Origin: Papaver somniferum
Lineage: Eukaryota > Streptophyta > Magnoliopsida > Ranunculales > Papaveraceae
Assembly: GCF_003573695.1 (NCBI RefSeq)
Contig: NC_039361.1
Location: 101,682,279 to 101,746,278, forward strand
DNA length: 64,000 bases
Reading direction: 5' to 3'
Made by a program: the position numbers and the translations under genes. The notes under the pieces were generated by a model. That model did no database searches. It was not told the origin of the DNA and saw only the letters and a program-made list of their open reading frames with translations. Position 1 is the first letter of the stretch. Each line of letters opens with the position of its first letter. This document shows positions 46,480 through 58,051 of this stretch, piece after piece.

Positions 46480-49220
46480 TGTTAGAGCATAGCTCGGTTG
46501 AAACTACCAAGCGTTGGTATGTCAAGTTTGGTTGTCATATTTTAGTGAGCCAAACCTCATTTAAAGAGTCGCTTGATTATGTACTAGAGTCAACTTCGTA
46601 TAGGTTAGCTTGAAAGTATTAGGATATGAGACATTACAAGTATTGCGAAAACTTGAAAAAGTGAAGAATTAAGGAGCTACAACGACAACATCATCTTTCC
46701 ACTTGAGGTTAGTGATATTTGACTTGAATTATTTCATTCCCTAACGTATCTTTCAAGTCATGCATATTGAAAACATAACTGCGAAGCATGAATGATTATA
46801 CTCTAGTTAGACGTAGTATTAAGGAATACAATACGAGGTTTATTGCTTCACCATTAAATTTTTTATATAAGACATCGACATAATCGTTTGAATGCTATTG
46901 TGATTATGTATGGGTATAAGGTGAATATTTCGTCCTAGGAAACAATGTTTTACATTTGTTTAAAGGAAGTAAATTCATGAACTTGTTTTGTGTATCGAAA
47001 GGGAAATCGCTAGGCTTTATTGGTATTGTTATTCATTGCATATCTTTTGAACTACCAATATGTGTGATTAGTATAACCGCTCATGACTTGTTTATGTTCT
47101 TGGTAAAACTATTCACAAAGGCCTGACTTTTGTATTGGTATGCCTTTTATTAGTGAAACCGATCTTAAGTAATCACCTAAGATGGTATGATCGATTTAGT
47201 GTTATTGGTAGTAAGAGGTGCAACCGATCACAAGAGGGGAATCGATCCTTGTATGAGGTGAAACATGTCTTTAAGCAAAGGGGAACCGATCCTATGGACA
47301 TGTGAAACAAGTACAAGTTAGATACCATATATATGTGGGAACCGATCCTAGTACCTAGTCAAGCGAATTTTTGGAAAGCTAGTGTGACTAATTTTAGTAC
47401 CTACATGGAGGCATAACCGAAACTTGTTTTGGTAGAACCGTGAAACCCATGTTTGGTGATTGATTGTTCTTGATCAATCACGTAGTTCTTGAAAGTCAGA
47501 TGAACCAATTCTAAACTTGTTTGGAAGTGTGGAAAATCGGTTTCAAGATTGTAAGTATGAAAGAGGACTTACAAAGTAAAGATGTCGACATACTTTGAAC
47601 ATGTGCAATAACGCTTATCTTTAATTGTTCAAAGATATTCCTTAATAACTAAAGGAAAATCCCGGATCGAAAAATAAGTTGAGAATATTTTAATTAAGAT
47701 TTTTAATTTTATTTTTGGAAAAATGAAAACTAGTAATGTGCATTTACTAGTTGGAGATTTTCCAAGAAGATTTTCAGTCAATGTTTGGACAAAGCATTTC
47801 CAAGAATTATGGAAACTGAATTTGGAATATATTGCATATCTTGAGAATATTTTCGATTTTGGAAATTCCTTGGTGTCCAAACTTCCTTATCTATAAATAC
47901 TAATTTTGCATTTCAAGCAAACTAATCCTCAGAGCTAGCAAAACTACCTCAGTTGTGTTGTTACTGGTGGAGCCGCCTATTCGGAGAGGAAAGTAACATA
48001 ATTAGGTGAAATCTCTTACGACCACTCGGTTTGAAGACTTCTTTGGGGTTGAGAAGCTCTGTTAGTATCATTGGTACGAAACTAGATAATTGCGGTTATA
48101 TTTTGTTTTCTATTGATTTGATTGACTAACGGTGGTGGACTTTGATTGCACCTAGTTTGTTTATGATTGAGAATCTTCTCTTCTAATATAAGATTCACTC
48201 AAACTAGATCGAAGTTTCGACGGGGATCTTTAGACTATTTGTAGTTCTAAAGACGTCTTGTGATAATCCATTGTTAACGGACTCCGTTCTGTGCGTGATT
48301 GATCACAAGAGATTCAAGTTTATTGTGTGCAGGTGTTTATTGAAGATCTAAGAAGATTTGAAGACAAATAAGACTTTGAGGATTTTTGATTTGGGTTCAT
48401 AATCTTTGTTGTGCACAATACTTGTTTCGGTTAAAGAGGATCCAACTATAATCAGTTTATCCTTGTGGTAGATTTGATTGATTAGTTGTGTATATCAGCA
48501 TCAATATAATTCTTTGTGATTCAAAGTATTGATTGCAAAATTTTAAACAATTACTTTGGTAGTTGTTGTTAGATAGATCTAAGAACCTGACAAAGGAGTT
48601 TATTGAGATAAAAAGAAGAGCCTTTTGTCAAACTCACATCACTTGGTTGAAAAGAGTTGACACCAAACAAATTTGTTGTTCCTTTACTGTTTGGAATACG
48701 AACCAAAGGAATTGTTCCAAGCACGTGAACTGTAACAGGTCAGAGGCGTGGGAATATATATGGAACTAGATGAACTATATGTTTAGTTGCTTGGTCTCAA
48801 CTATACGAAGTTGGTTTGATTTTGTTTAGCGGATTAATCCTGAGAGTATTCAATTCTAGACTAGGTCCCTGGGTTTTTCTGCATTTGCGGTTTCGTCGTT
48901 AACAAAATCTTGTTGTGTCATTTACTTTTATTTTTCGCAATTATAACTGTTGTTATTATAATTTAAATTAAATTACACAAACGTTAATTCCTATTTACTT
49001 GATAGTAATCCTATTGTGTTTGGTTAAGTTCGAACCTTTTATCAAGTAAACATACTTCATTATTGTATTGTCTACATCTCGTATCCATAGACGATCACAC
49101 GAAGTGTGAACCGATTTGTTGTATTGTCTCGACTCAGTCCATAGAAAATCACTTTCGGAGAAAGGACTTATGGGTGGAAAAGTTTAATTTGAGGTATATT
49201 TGGGTACCCTCATCTTTTCA
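46480..49220 (+). repeat. 3' LTR of M2
   Basis: 2741 bases, TGTTAGAGCATAGCTCGG to ...CTCATCTTTTCA, preceded by the purine tract. The flanking TATAG at 49221 has no visible partner because the left end of M2 is lost. 49221-49500 holds nothing recognised. Confidence 0.85.
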
Positions 49221-49501
49221 TATAGGTTGTATATTTAGTTTTGACTCTGCAAAGAAAAAATTAAGCAAACAGACTTTAATGATGGCTATGGGTACTCTTT
49301 GTTAGTCCCGTAGTCTCTTTATATTTATATACATACGCATAAATATTGGAGCTCTATCCGGATAAACTCTTGATATCTTATGTATATATAATGTACTTAT
49401 TCAGACTCAGTATCTAATTTATGAATTGAATTTCTTTTAAATACTATAATTTCAGAAGGCTGTCGGTGCATGTTGCAATTATTTCCGGATTTTCTAACTA
49501 A

Positions 49502-49540
<39 letters not shown>

Positions 49541-49541
49541 G
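49502..49541 (+). repeat. Compound microsatellite (CT)n(TA)n
   Basis: About ten CT units followed by about ten TA units. Confidence 0.95.
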
Positions 49542-49544
49542 ATT

Positions 49545-50830
49545 ATAAAACAAAATTTGAACAAGTTAGGCAAGATAAAGGACGCTCTGGATTCATTCTT
49601 GGGAAAAAACTAAATTGATGGTAGTGGTTGTTTACATCATCATTGTATCATCAATTTCATTCTTGGGAAAGGATGCTCTGGGTTCATTCCTGGGAAAACT
49701 AAATCAATGGTTATGGTTGTTTACATCATCATTGCATCATTAATTTCTTATGATAAATATTTTATTAATATTTCATTATAAATATCTTATAACTATCTTA
49801 ATATAAATATACTTTCATTATATAAACAATAAATTTATTAATAAAGAAACATAATAACTTGTAAAATAATCTTTCCAACCCCATCACATTTTTCTAAATA
49901 TATTTTTATTAAATCGATAATAAATTTGTTAATAAGCATATCAATGGAAATTAGGGATGACCGGGGTGGTATTTGTGGGTGGTGGTGCATGGAACCGGTG
50001 ACGATAGTGATGGTGGTGGAAAAGGTAGTGGTAATGGGTGGTTCTGGTGGTGGAAGTGCAGGTTCAATGTGGTAGTAGGCATATGTTTATTGTATGTCGT
50101 TATGACACAAATAACATTATTACGGAAATTGTGGTTGAAGTTTTTTAATTTGAGTATAAGGTGGTTTAAAAAAGAAAATTGTACAAGCTGGCCGTAATTT
50201 GTCCCAGAAAACGACCCGAGAAAAATCAAAAGATTGTAGGATAATGAATCTACCATTTGGATACATATAGTAAAGGTTTTCAGTTGGTACCACTACAAGC
50301 TGGGCACCCTTTTGACATATAATAAATTATATAAAATGTAAATAATGTTTTATTTTGCATACCATACCAAAAAAAATTGTATTAATCTAAATTTTGCATT
50401 TTGACAAGTTAAGCAAGATAAAGAGTGGCTGAAATTTATTTAGGGAAAAGATATATCAATAGTTTTAGTTGTTTACATCATTATTGTGTCATTAACTTCA
50501 CATAATAAATATTTTATTAATCTATCATTATAAATGTCTTAATAAATAGTGTTGGTAGTAGAAAAGGTAGTGGTGATGGGTGGTTCCGGTGACTGTAGTG
50601 CACGTGCTCGGTATGTTAGTGGCAATGTTTATTCTATGTAGTTAGGACACAAATAAAATTATTATGGATGTTGTGGTTGATTTTTTTAATGTGAAAATAA
50701 GATGATTATTAATACAAAAGAAACAATTGCACAGATGACCACAGATTTTTCCGAAAAACAACCCGAGAAAAACCCAACAATGATAATGATAGTAAAGGTT
50801 TGCAATTGGTCTCACTACATGTTTCACCCA
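49545..50830. repeat. Uncharacterised internally duplicated repeat
   Basis: Two diverged halves (about 49545-50290 and 50390-50830) share, in order, a TTGTTTACATCATCATTG block, AT-rich sequence, a GGTAGTGG-rich block, ACACAAATAA and AACGACCCGAGAAAAA-like sequence. Inside the first half a segment of about 80 bases is repeated (49581-49660, 49672-49746). No ORF is convincing; the Gly-rich ones merely reflect GGT/GGTGG runs. It may be an old DNA transposon or Helitron derivative, undecided. Confidence 0.5.
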
Positions 50831-51109
50831 GTGATTTTTTCGAGATAAATATTAGGTCAATCTAGCAATTCTCAAAAATATAAAACATAACAATTAAAAA
50901 GCATAAAAAATGACAAATGTTAAAATTGACATAATTGTTTTACTTAGGGCAACTCCTACGGAGTGGAAATAAATCCGTATCTTTCTGATAATCCAGATTT
51001 TATGGATAAAATATGCCACTATGGACAGAATTTAGGTCCACATCTTCCTGAAGTTCAGAGGGTACTCCACTGATCTAAGGAGTACGATGTGGAGTAGTTA
51101 CTGGGTAAC

Positions 51110-51265
51110 CGGATGAAGTAAATGTCATTGGGTAACCGAATATGTCATCCGGACACTCACTGTTCGGATATATATTTTTTTGTTTTCTTTTTTTGTCATC
51201 CGGTCACTGAATAACCGGATGGAGTAATTAGCTTTTTCAATCCGGTCATTTGATGACCGGATGAG
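51110..51265 (+). repeat. Left subterminal CCGGATG repeats
   Basis: Repeated, often inverted GTCATCCGG / CCGGATGA units (for example 51196-51226 and 51240-51262). Similar units lie at the right end. Subterminal arrays commonly serve as transposase-binding sites. Confidence 0.65.
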
Positions 51266-51316
51266 TATTCCATTTTTTTTTTTTTTAAATGACCGTTGAA
51301 CGATCGGATTTTTGGC

Positions 51317-51323
51317 TATAAAA
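51317..51323 (+). promoter_or_regulatory. TATA box of the Harbinger-like ORF1
   Basis: TATAAAA 74 bases before the chosen ATG (51397), followed by a TC-rich stretch (CTCTCTCTTTG), a typical plant core promoter arrangement. Confidence 0.55.
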
Positions 51324-51396
51324 ACCTCTCTCTTTGCTTTGTTGTTCTACACATATTTCCCCAATCCATTCTAGCCATTCTACCAATCTATTTCAA

Positions 51397-52442
51397 ATGA
51401 GAGCTCCAAACTATAATTTAGAAGAAGATCTAGCACTTTTTACAGCATATATCAATTTTGGAGGTGATGGTGCAGTTGGAGTTCAACAAAGAAAAGGGAA
51501 ACTATGGGGGAAGATCATACCTTACTTCAGTGAGAAAAAGAAAAATCCGAATAAACGTAATCAACATAGCTTGGAGAATCGATTATCGGTTATAAAGAAA
51601 GAAACCCATAATTTTGTTTCTCTCATTGGCAAGGTTTATCGGAAGAAAGGTAGCGGTTGGTCACCCGAAGACTTGGTAAGACTCTTGTTGCTAAGTTTAG
51701 TTTTTTAGTGTAATTTCAAGTCAATTTCAAGTACCAATTGTTCATATTGTGTAGGAATTGAGGATTTTTTATCTTTTGCTATTGAATTTTAACCCCACAA
51801 ATTTCAATTGTAGAGTCACCAAGCACGGATCGAGTACACAAGAATCTATCGTAAACCATTTCCACATGAAGAAGCTTACAAACTCTTCAAATATGTAAAG
51901 GGTTATGACTATACAAAATATACCGATGAGGATGAGGATGAAGAAGACGTTCCCGATGCAGCTATTCCGACCGTTGAACTTGATAGAGAAAATGAAGAAA
52001 GGGAAGATGAATAAGAACAGCAAGAACAAGTACTAGATGAAGAAGATGAAGTGGAAGTAGATGATGGAGTAAGGGTATCTGTCCATCCTCCCTATAAACC
52101 AACACCTAATGTTGAAATTGAAAAAGATCACCCAAATAAAGAACAAGGGGCATCAAACACAATAAAGCGCTTAAGAAGGCTAAATACACCGGAGAGAATT
52201 CGTCGTCCTCAACCGATTCAATATTCTCCCAAAGCTCTGACAAGATCATCTCATATCTCAAAGAAAAGGATGCAACAAAGTCAGTAGCTACTCTAGAAGA
52301 GAATGCAATGATTGATCGTCGTCTCAAAGCCGAAGAAGCAAGACGTGAGCAAGAGTTGATGACAATGGACATGTCCAAGTTGAGTTCCATTCAAAAGGTA
52401 TGGGTTGAAAAGCAACAAAAAGAGATACTAAAGAAAAACTAG
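51397..52442 (+). pseudogene. Harbinger-like ORF1, MYB/SANT-like protein, two exons
   Basis: Exon 1 (51397-51675) begins MRAPNYNLEEDLALFTAYI and contains KLWGKIIPYF and SLENRLSVIKKETHNF, a trihelix/MYB-like fold typical of PIF ORF1 proteins. A predicted intron (51676-51813, TTG|GTAAG ... AATTGTAG) leads to exon 2, which continues in frame with RIEYTRIYRKPFPHEEAYKL, an acidic run, and further on MTMDMSKLSSIQKVW near the end, a motif matching the family's C-terminus. A TAA at 52015-52017 and a frameshift near 52220 break exon 2. The ATG at 51397 was chosen over one upstream at 51334 because the domain starts there and the TATA box is close. It would bind the element's ends. Confidence 0.7.
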
Positions 52443-52935
52443 GTTCAAAAGTTCGATGTGCATTTGTTTCTGAGTAGGATTTTCTCTGTTTTATGTTGCA
52501 CTTTCTTTTTGTTTCTGAGTACTATTTTCTCTTTTTTATGTTGCACTTTCTTTTTGAATACAATGGTAGTATGTTTCATCTATTTTATGCCTTATGAGTA
52601 TGATGTTCCATTGGTAGTTATTGTCAGGTGCAATGTTAGCAGCTTGTATCAAAATCCCTGAGAGTGGGTAGGAGTAAGACAACCAACAAATGAAATTAGA
52701 ATACAAGCAATGTCATTTTTCTGTATCTCCTGTAACTAACCATTTTTCAGTCTGAAGAACTAAATTAACAGATGCCACAAAATATGTAATTGAATTACAA
52801 GATTAAAACCCAACAGCATCCAACTAGACTTCTGGATGTATATATACTTCATAAATGAATTCAACTACTTGAATGGAGCATAAGACAACATGATCACAGA
52901 CTGAATGAAATGTATTGGTGGACTCCCACCATCGC

Positions 52936-53576
52936 TCAACGCTCGCGTGATCTCTTGCCAATGGGTTCCATAACTTCGACTGCAACATTTTTGAACTGTA
53001 GAAGCCATCGGTACAAGTGCGAACAAGGGATTCCACCACCCTTAAAGTAACCTTCTGTACAATCATTAGAGTTTGTAGCATTTGCGATAACATTACCTAA
53101 ATATACTCTTGCCATTGCTATACAATCTTCCTTTTCATCGTCTTCCCATAGGATAAACAAAGGATCAGTCCCATTGCTATACAATCTTCCTTTTCATCGT
53201 CTTCCCATAGGATAAACAAAGGATCAGTCCCTCTTCCAACCGAAATACCGGTCAATGAAGTAAAATCATGTGGTGTGAGACCTATTTAAAACTCTGAAAA
53301 ATGAAATGTATTGGTGGACTCCCACCATCGCTCAACAATTGCATCTGCAAGCTTCTTGTTGCAAAGAGGGACATTTATTTCCAATAATCCTTCCCAACCA
53401 CATTTATCAATGATACGTTTACATTCTTCATGTTGGGTCACAATGTCATACATAAGTTTCATGTCAGACCATCCACCTCTAAATCTTATCTCTTTCCTAG
53501 TACTATATTTCTGACATATATGTGGTAGTAGTGGTGAGTCCTTTGAAGAAACAACACGATGATCGAAACCATTCAT
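52936..53576 (-). pseudogene. Plant mobile domain (PMD) protein pseudogene inside the Harbinger-like element
   Basis: On the minus strand: MNGFDHRVVSSKDSPLLPHI, then LADAIVERWWESTNTFHF, IGLTPHDFTSLTGISVGRG and ARVYLGNVIANATNS, YRWLL, in the order typical of PMD proteins (the ERWW...TNTFHF...TPxDF...LTG signature). It runs opposite to ORF1 with its 3' end towards it. A TAA (53286-53288) separates two parts, and a 59-base tandem duplication (53112-53229) shifts the frame. The WWESTNTFH segment recurs at about 52905-52935, a small copy. PMD genes are known both as host genes and as transposon cargo. Its placement between TIRs suggests cargo or a working part. Confidence 0.7.
53112..53229 (-). 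repeat. 59-base tandem duplication in the PMD pseudogene
   Basis: The segment starting CCATTGCTATACAATC occurs at 53112 and 53171, virtually identical. Its length is not a multiple of three, so it shifts the frame. Confidence 0.9.
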
Positions 53577-53784
53577 ACTCTCTATTCATTCACAAACATC
53601 ACAATTGAGTGAGTTCAAATCACAACTATGACAACAATAAAAACAAGCCAACTAATTTGCTACTATATGTAAAGAATACAAATGAAACTATATAGGAATC
53701 CGTACTCTAATTTCAGGATCTTTCACATTGAATGCAATTACACATTGAACACCTTAGTTCACAGATATTATTTAAGCTACCAAC

Positions 53785-53985
53785 CAGATAATTTTCATAC
53801 TGCAACCAACCATTAAAGCTAATTAGCCATATAGCCAACCTATGTTACAAAGCTAGGAAGATGTTAAGGCCCTATTGTGGTGAGATAATTTTCATACTGC
53901 AACCAACCATTTAATCTAATTATCCATATAGCCAATCTATGTTACAAAGCTAAGAATATGCTAAGGCCCTATTGTGGTGACTAGT
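53785..53985 (+). repeat. Direct duplication of about 95-100 bases
   Basis: ATTTTCATACTGCAACCAAC ... GGCCCTATTGTGGTGA is repeated twice in tandem with about 8% differences. The rest of 53580-54490 is AT-rich and without a recognised gene. Confidence 0.8.
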
Positions 53986-54642
53986 GAGCCATGTCAGTCA
54001 AAAAACAGTGTCCCCCTGAGCAAGATGGCACTACAATCTCTCTCAATTTGACTACAATTTCTAGTTATAGAAAGAACTGATCCGTAACTTGACCCCAGTA
54101 TGAAAACAACCATATGGGTCATTCTACAAAGAAGAATTCGAAACTCATCATGCATGTGGAACAAACTAGGTTCCTATGAGGAATTTTATCAAACAGTTAA
54201 CATGCATGTTAATTTCTCACCAATTGCATTCAAATCTACTAAAAAAAATCATAGATGACCAATCAATCATACAGTATGGGTGTAAACCCTAGCTACAAAA
54301 CACTATAAAATCATTAAATACTAGTTCTAGAACACAGAAAACCAATTGATTACTGAGGTAACACCACCAATCAATCAATCAATCGATTTCTCAATTGACA
54401 TTTCAGTTTTTGAGAAACCCTAACTTACCAGATGACATTGGAGGTCTTCTATGAAGAATTAGAAAAGATTTCTTCTATGAACTAGTTTTCTCCAAGAGCA
54501 GTATACCCAGATGAATCACAGAAGGAAATCAATGAAACCAGAGAATGAGAAACTCAAACGGGAAGAACCATTTTATTTTTCGAGGAAAGATGGAAAGAAC
54601 ACGAGGTTTCGAGAGTTTTATTTGAAATTTAAAAGAAATCTC

Positions 54643-54745
54643 ATCCGGTCATCCAGTGGTCGGATACAATATTTTTTGGGTCCGGACACTCAATAGCCGG
54701 ATGACGTATCCGGACAGACAGTAACCGGATGGAGAATCATTTTGA
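54643..54745 (+). repeat. Right subterminal CCGGATG repeats
   Basis: CATCCGGTCATCCAGTGG, TCCGGACACTC, AGCCGGATGACG and AACCGGATGG mirror the array at the left end. Confidence 0.65.
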
Positions 54746-54921
54746 TTTACCACAGTGGGTTTTACCTCCACAAAATTTTGAGGGTCCACAAATATATGGA
54801 TGGTCATTAACATATGGAAGAATTTAGCTCCACGTCATAGGAGTTGTCTTTATTATGGAGGCTGTGCCGTTACGGTACGGGTGGAGTTCTAGTTTTTTTT
54901 ATAATGGATAACTCACACAGA

Positions 54922-56754
54922 TGTGATTTTGAAAGTTGTTGTAAGTGGAAATAAAGATTTGTTCAACTCGGACTTGATGAGATTCGATTTCAGACTTAAA
55001 AATAGAAAACACTAAGAACAAAGAAAATATATACAAAAAGTTGTCAGAGGTACTGAGACTCGGGATTCCACCATAAACTCATTCATGCGACTCATATATT
55101 TTTTCCAAACAATTATAGCTCAAATAATATTGACTCTAATTCTTTGCCAAGGTAGATTTTCAAGAGATTGATTGTAAATCACTAGCATGACGCATCAAAA
55201 GCACTTAGACCAAGCATACATCATCATACGACATCACGATCAATTAAGAAAAATCACAAAACGATGATAATAGTGCAAGTATTCATAAAAGAATTAAATA
55301 TAATTACCACACACATGAAATATAGCTTCCTCCGTCGTCTCAGTGTTGGGGTTTAACTCTTCATGTTGAAAACACGCTCAAAATAATATCCCATGGCTCA
55401 AAAGGTGTTTTTATTGAAGGTATGTGAGAAAAAGAATGAAAGCAGCTCAATAGTAACAGTTATAATTGTTACAGATTGAGTGTTACAAGGAATTGTTGCA
55501 AACTGAAGATAATTGTTACTAATGGACTGTTACAGGATTTGAAATTTAAGACTATAAACGACTGTCCTGCACAGTATGTTCTTCAGCTTCATCTCCTTCC
55601 TGCTGCTGCTGCAACTCCTCCTGCAGCTTGAATTTCGGCTCTGCAGCGACACAGAAACTTCCCCAAACTCCCGATTCCTTGCTGTGACTCCTTATCAACC
55701 TATATATAGGTAACAAGACTAAAAATACTCGAGAAGACTCTCCCTGCCTTTCACCAAAAGTTATGGAGTTATAGTTTCCTTATTTATTTTTTTCCGCGGC
55801 TTCTGTGTTTAATCCAACTCTCCCGTATGCTCCAAACTCTCTCCAAACGGTAGAGTATAATCCTATCCGTCAATACACTTCCCATGTTTCACGTAATCTC
55901 CAAGTCAATCCAAAAATGCCGAGTATATCTCACTATCCCGACTTGTCGAGAATCAAGTAAACTCCCATAATTTTCCGAATCTTAAGACATTACCAACCCT
56001 GTTTCTTCGAGACAGCAGCTTTCCAAACAATTTCCCGATAAAATTCCGACCAAATCTCCTTTTGATTCTTGCCTGAAATTCCCGTGAGTATATCTCTTTG
56101 TTTCGCTTCAAACTAATATTTGTGCCCTGTTTAATCGAACAAAACACCCATGCTAACCCTGTTTGAACTTAACAGACCCAAACCAACTCTTTCCTGTGAA
56201 GAAATTCCGACGAAAACTCCACAAACTCTCTCCTGAAATTCCCGTGAAATGGTCATGCCCTTGTTTTGAGTCATCTCGATGATTCAGCCAAATTCGATCA
56301 AAACAAAACCCATTACCAGCCCTGTTAGACCAAAAGGAAGATACCCATTTGATTTTAGCCCTTTAGTCTCATTATAGATCGCCTAAATCGCAAACCCTAA
56401 TCTGCTGCCTTTGAAAACCAATTTTCCCGCCTTTTTTCCTGATTTGAATTTATGAAGATGACCTCCCCTTATCCAGACCAGGGGTGCGAATAGCAGGTGA
56501 GGTGTAAATAGAAATTAGGGTACCCCTTATCATTGGAGTACCCCTTAGTAATTGAGATGCCCCTTATCCAAACTGAGAGTCCGAATAGTAAGTATCCTCC
56601 ATGTGCTTTTATCAACTTTTCGAGCCGATTTCTCCACACATGTTTATTTCTCCAAAGACACCTACGAAGACATAAAAAACCATAATAAATACGAAATCGA
56701 GTACTAACATTACAGAGAATTGAGACTAATATAGACATATAAATGCGTCTATCA
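54922..56754 (-). repeat. 3' LTR of element D
   Basis: 1833 bases, TGTGATTTTG to ...GCGTCTATCA on the plus strand, preceded (minus sense) by the purine tract. The small ORF at 55953-56147 recurs in the other LTR and is not a gene. Confidence 0.85.
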
Positions 56755-56772
56755 AATACCCCCAAACTTATT
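56755..56772 (-). other. Polypurine tract of element D
   Basis: AAGTTTGGGGGTATT on the minus strand abuts the LTR, identical to that of element A. Confidence 0.85.
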
Positions 56773-57299
56773 ATTTGCTAGTCCTCGAGCAAATCAAAAA
56801 TCAAAAAAATAAAATCCTAACTCACTGTCGCAGGCATCGTCGATTGCATTTAGCGTATGCAATAAGCCTTTAAACCCCTAGGTGGACCTAGTGGACGAGT
56901 ATAGTCTCGGGAGGGCTTACAAGAGGTATACCCCAAAATCTTTACTCCAGACCCTAGGTGTCTAGGCAGAACCTTGGAAGGCACTAAAGAATCTCCTTGG
57001 TTGGCATACTTATTGACTACAGGAGGAAGTACCCTGATGCGAAATTCCAATTGTTGTACACGAGTTTGCATTCAAGCATACTAAAATTCATATAAAGTGA
57101 CAGAGCTCTACTCAGATAGTTTCTGGACATCATAACCGGAATCAACCAATCACATGGATAGGTTAAGAAGATGGATATAGATAAAAACGCAGATGGTTTT
57201 GATGTTGACTAAGGTGAACGGTGTTTCTCATATCTGTCTGAAGGCCACTGCCAAAATGAACCTATCCTAATGGACTGAGATACTAGTCTGACTAATACC

Positions 57300-57390
57300 A
57301 ACACAACTGGCATATACAAGGGAACCAGTGGTCGATAAGCCTAACTCTAGGTCAACACAACTGGCATATACAAGGATTCCAGTGGTCGAC
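57300..57390 (-). repeat. Duplicated motif in the 3' untranslated region of element D
   Basis: ACAACTGGCATATACAAGG ... CCAGTGGTCGA occurs twice (57302 and 57356), as in A and C. Confidence 0.65.
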
Positions 57391-57817
57391 TTTATTGAAT
57401 TTATTCCGATTGGTCTGATGGTCTGGTCTTAAAAAAAAAGAAATTCAACTCTTTTTTTTCAACTTTTTTTTTTTTTTTTTGGTATCTCAATCACTCTATT
57501 TCACCCTAGTAGTGGTAACAACTTGAATCGTGAGCCCAACATAATCACTTAGAGAAACATATTTTAAAGAAAACAAATAAAAACAGAAGTAAAAAGGATT
57601 CAACGAGATATGGCGAAACTACCATGTTTTTTTTTAATTCTAACACCTGAGCTTTGTGCTTTTATGAATAGACTCTTCAGATGTTTCCATCTAATCAGAT
57701 TAGTTCCTCAACTCCTACAACCAAAATGCTTTCATCCACTTAGATTGGTTAGTGTCATCCTTAATAAGCATAAATTTCTAGACTCTGGATTTTAACAATG
57801 CAACTAAAAAGTTTCTC

Positions 57818-57857
57818 CCATACCCCCAAACTTAAATCTAACATTGTCCTCAATGTT
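57818..57857 (-). other. Second polypurine-like module of element D
   Basis: Same GAGGACAATGTTAGA and AAGTTTGGGGGTATGGG arrangement as 1366-1405. The rest of 56773-58050 is noncoding and parallels 254-1556. Confidence 0.6.
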
Positions 57858-58051
57858 CTAAAGATAAAATTAAAAGCATGAACAATGAGAAACTGCTACC
57901 ATTTGAAGCAAAAAAGTTAAGGAAAGATATTACCGTGTTGCATGAGCATGGGTTACCTCCCAAGAAGTGCTAAGTTTAACGTCTTCAGCCAGACTAAGAA
58001 AGGATTAGTCACCTTATAAAATCATAAAGCAATAACCGAAACAATTGTGGA

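Larger units (their letters stand above)
43052..49220 (+). mobile_element. Sirevirus element M2, interior reduced to 1.2 kb
   Basis: A 5'-truncated LTR (43052-45267), an interior (45268-46479) with several purine tracts and no gag or pol, and a full LTR (46480-49220). The two LTRs run parallel over about 2.2 kb with high similarity by eye (offset about 3.95 kb). Its LTR family differs from that of M1 except for one shared block. Confidence 0.8.
50947..54849. mobile_element. PIF/Harbinger-like DNA transposon with TIRs and TTA duplication
   Basis: Left end GGGCAACTCCTACGGAGTGG (50947) and right end, reversed, AGACAACTCCTATGACGTGG (54849) form an imperfect terminal repeat, flanked by TTA at 50944-50946 and 54850-54852. 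Three-base TTA duplications and such ends mark PIF/Harbinger elements. Inside lie a MYB-like ORF1 (+), a PMD pseudogene (-) and subterminal CCGGATG repeats at both ends. I could not find a DDE transposase. Confidence 0.8.

Noticed and set aside
49973..50197. Gly/Trp-rich ORF
   Set aside because: Encoded by GGT-GGTGG simple runs; not conserved in the second half of the same repeat.
55953..56147. Identical-looking ORF at 63777-63971
   Set aside because: Both are inside the two LTRs of element D; same explanation.
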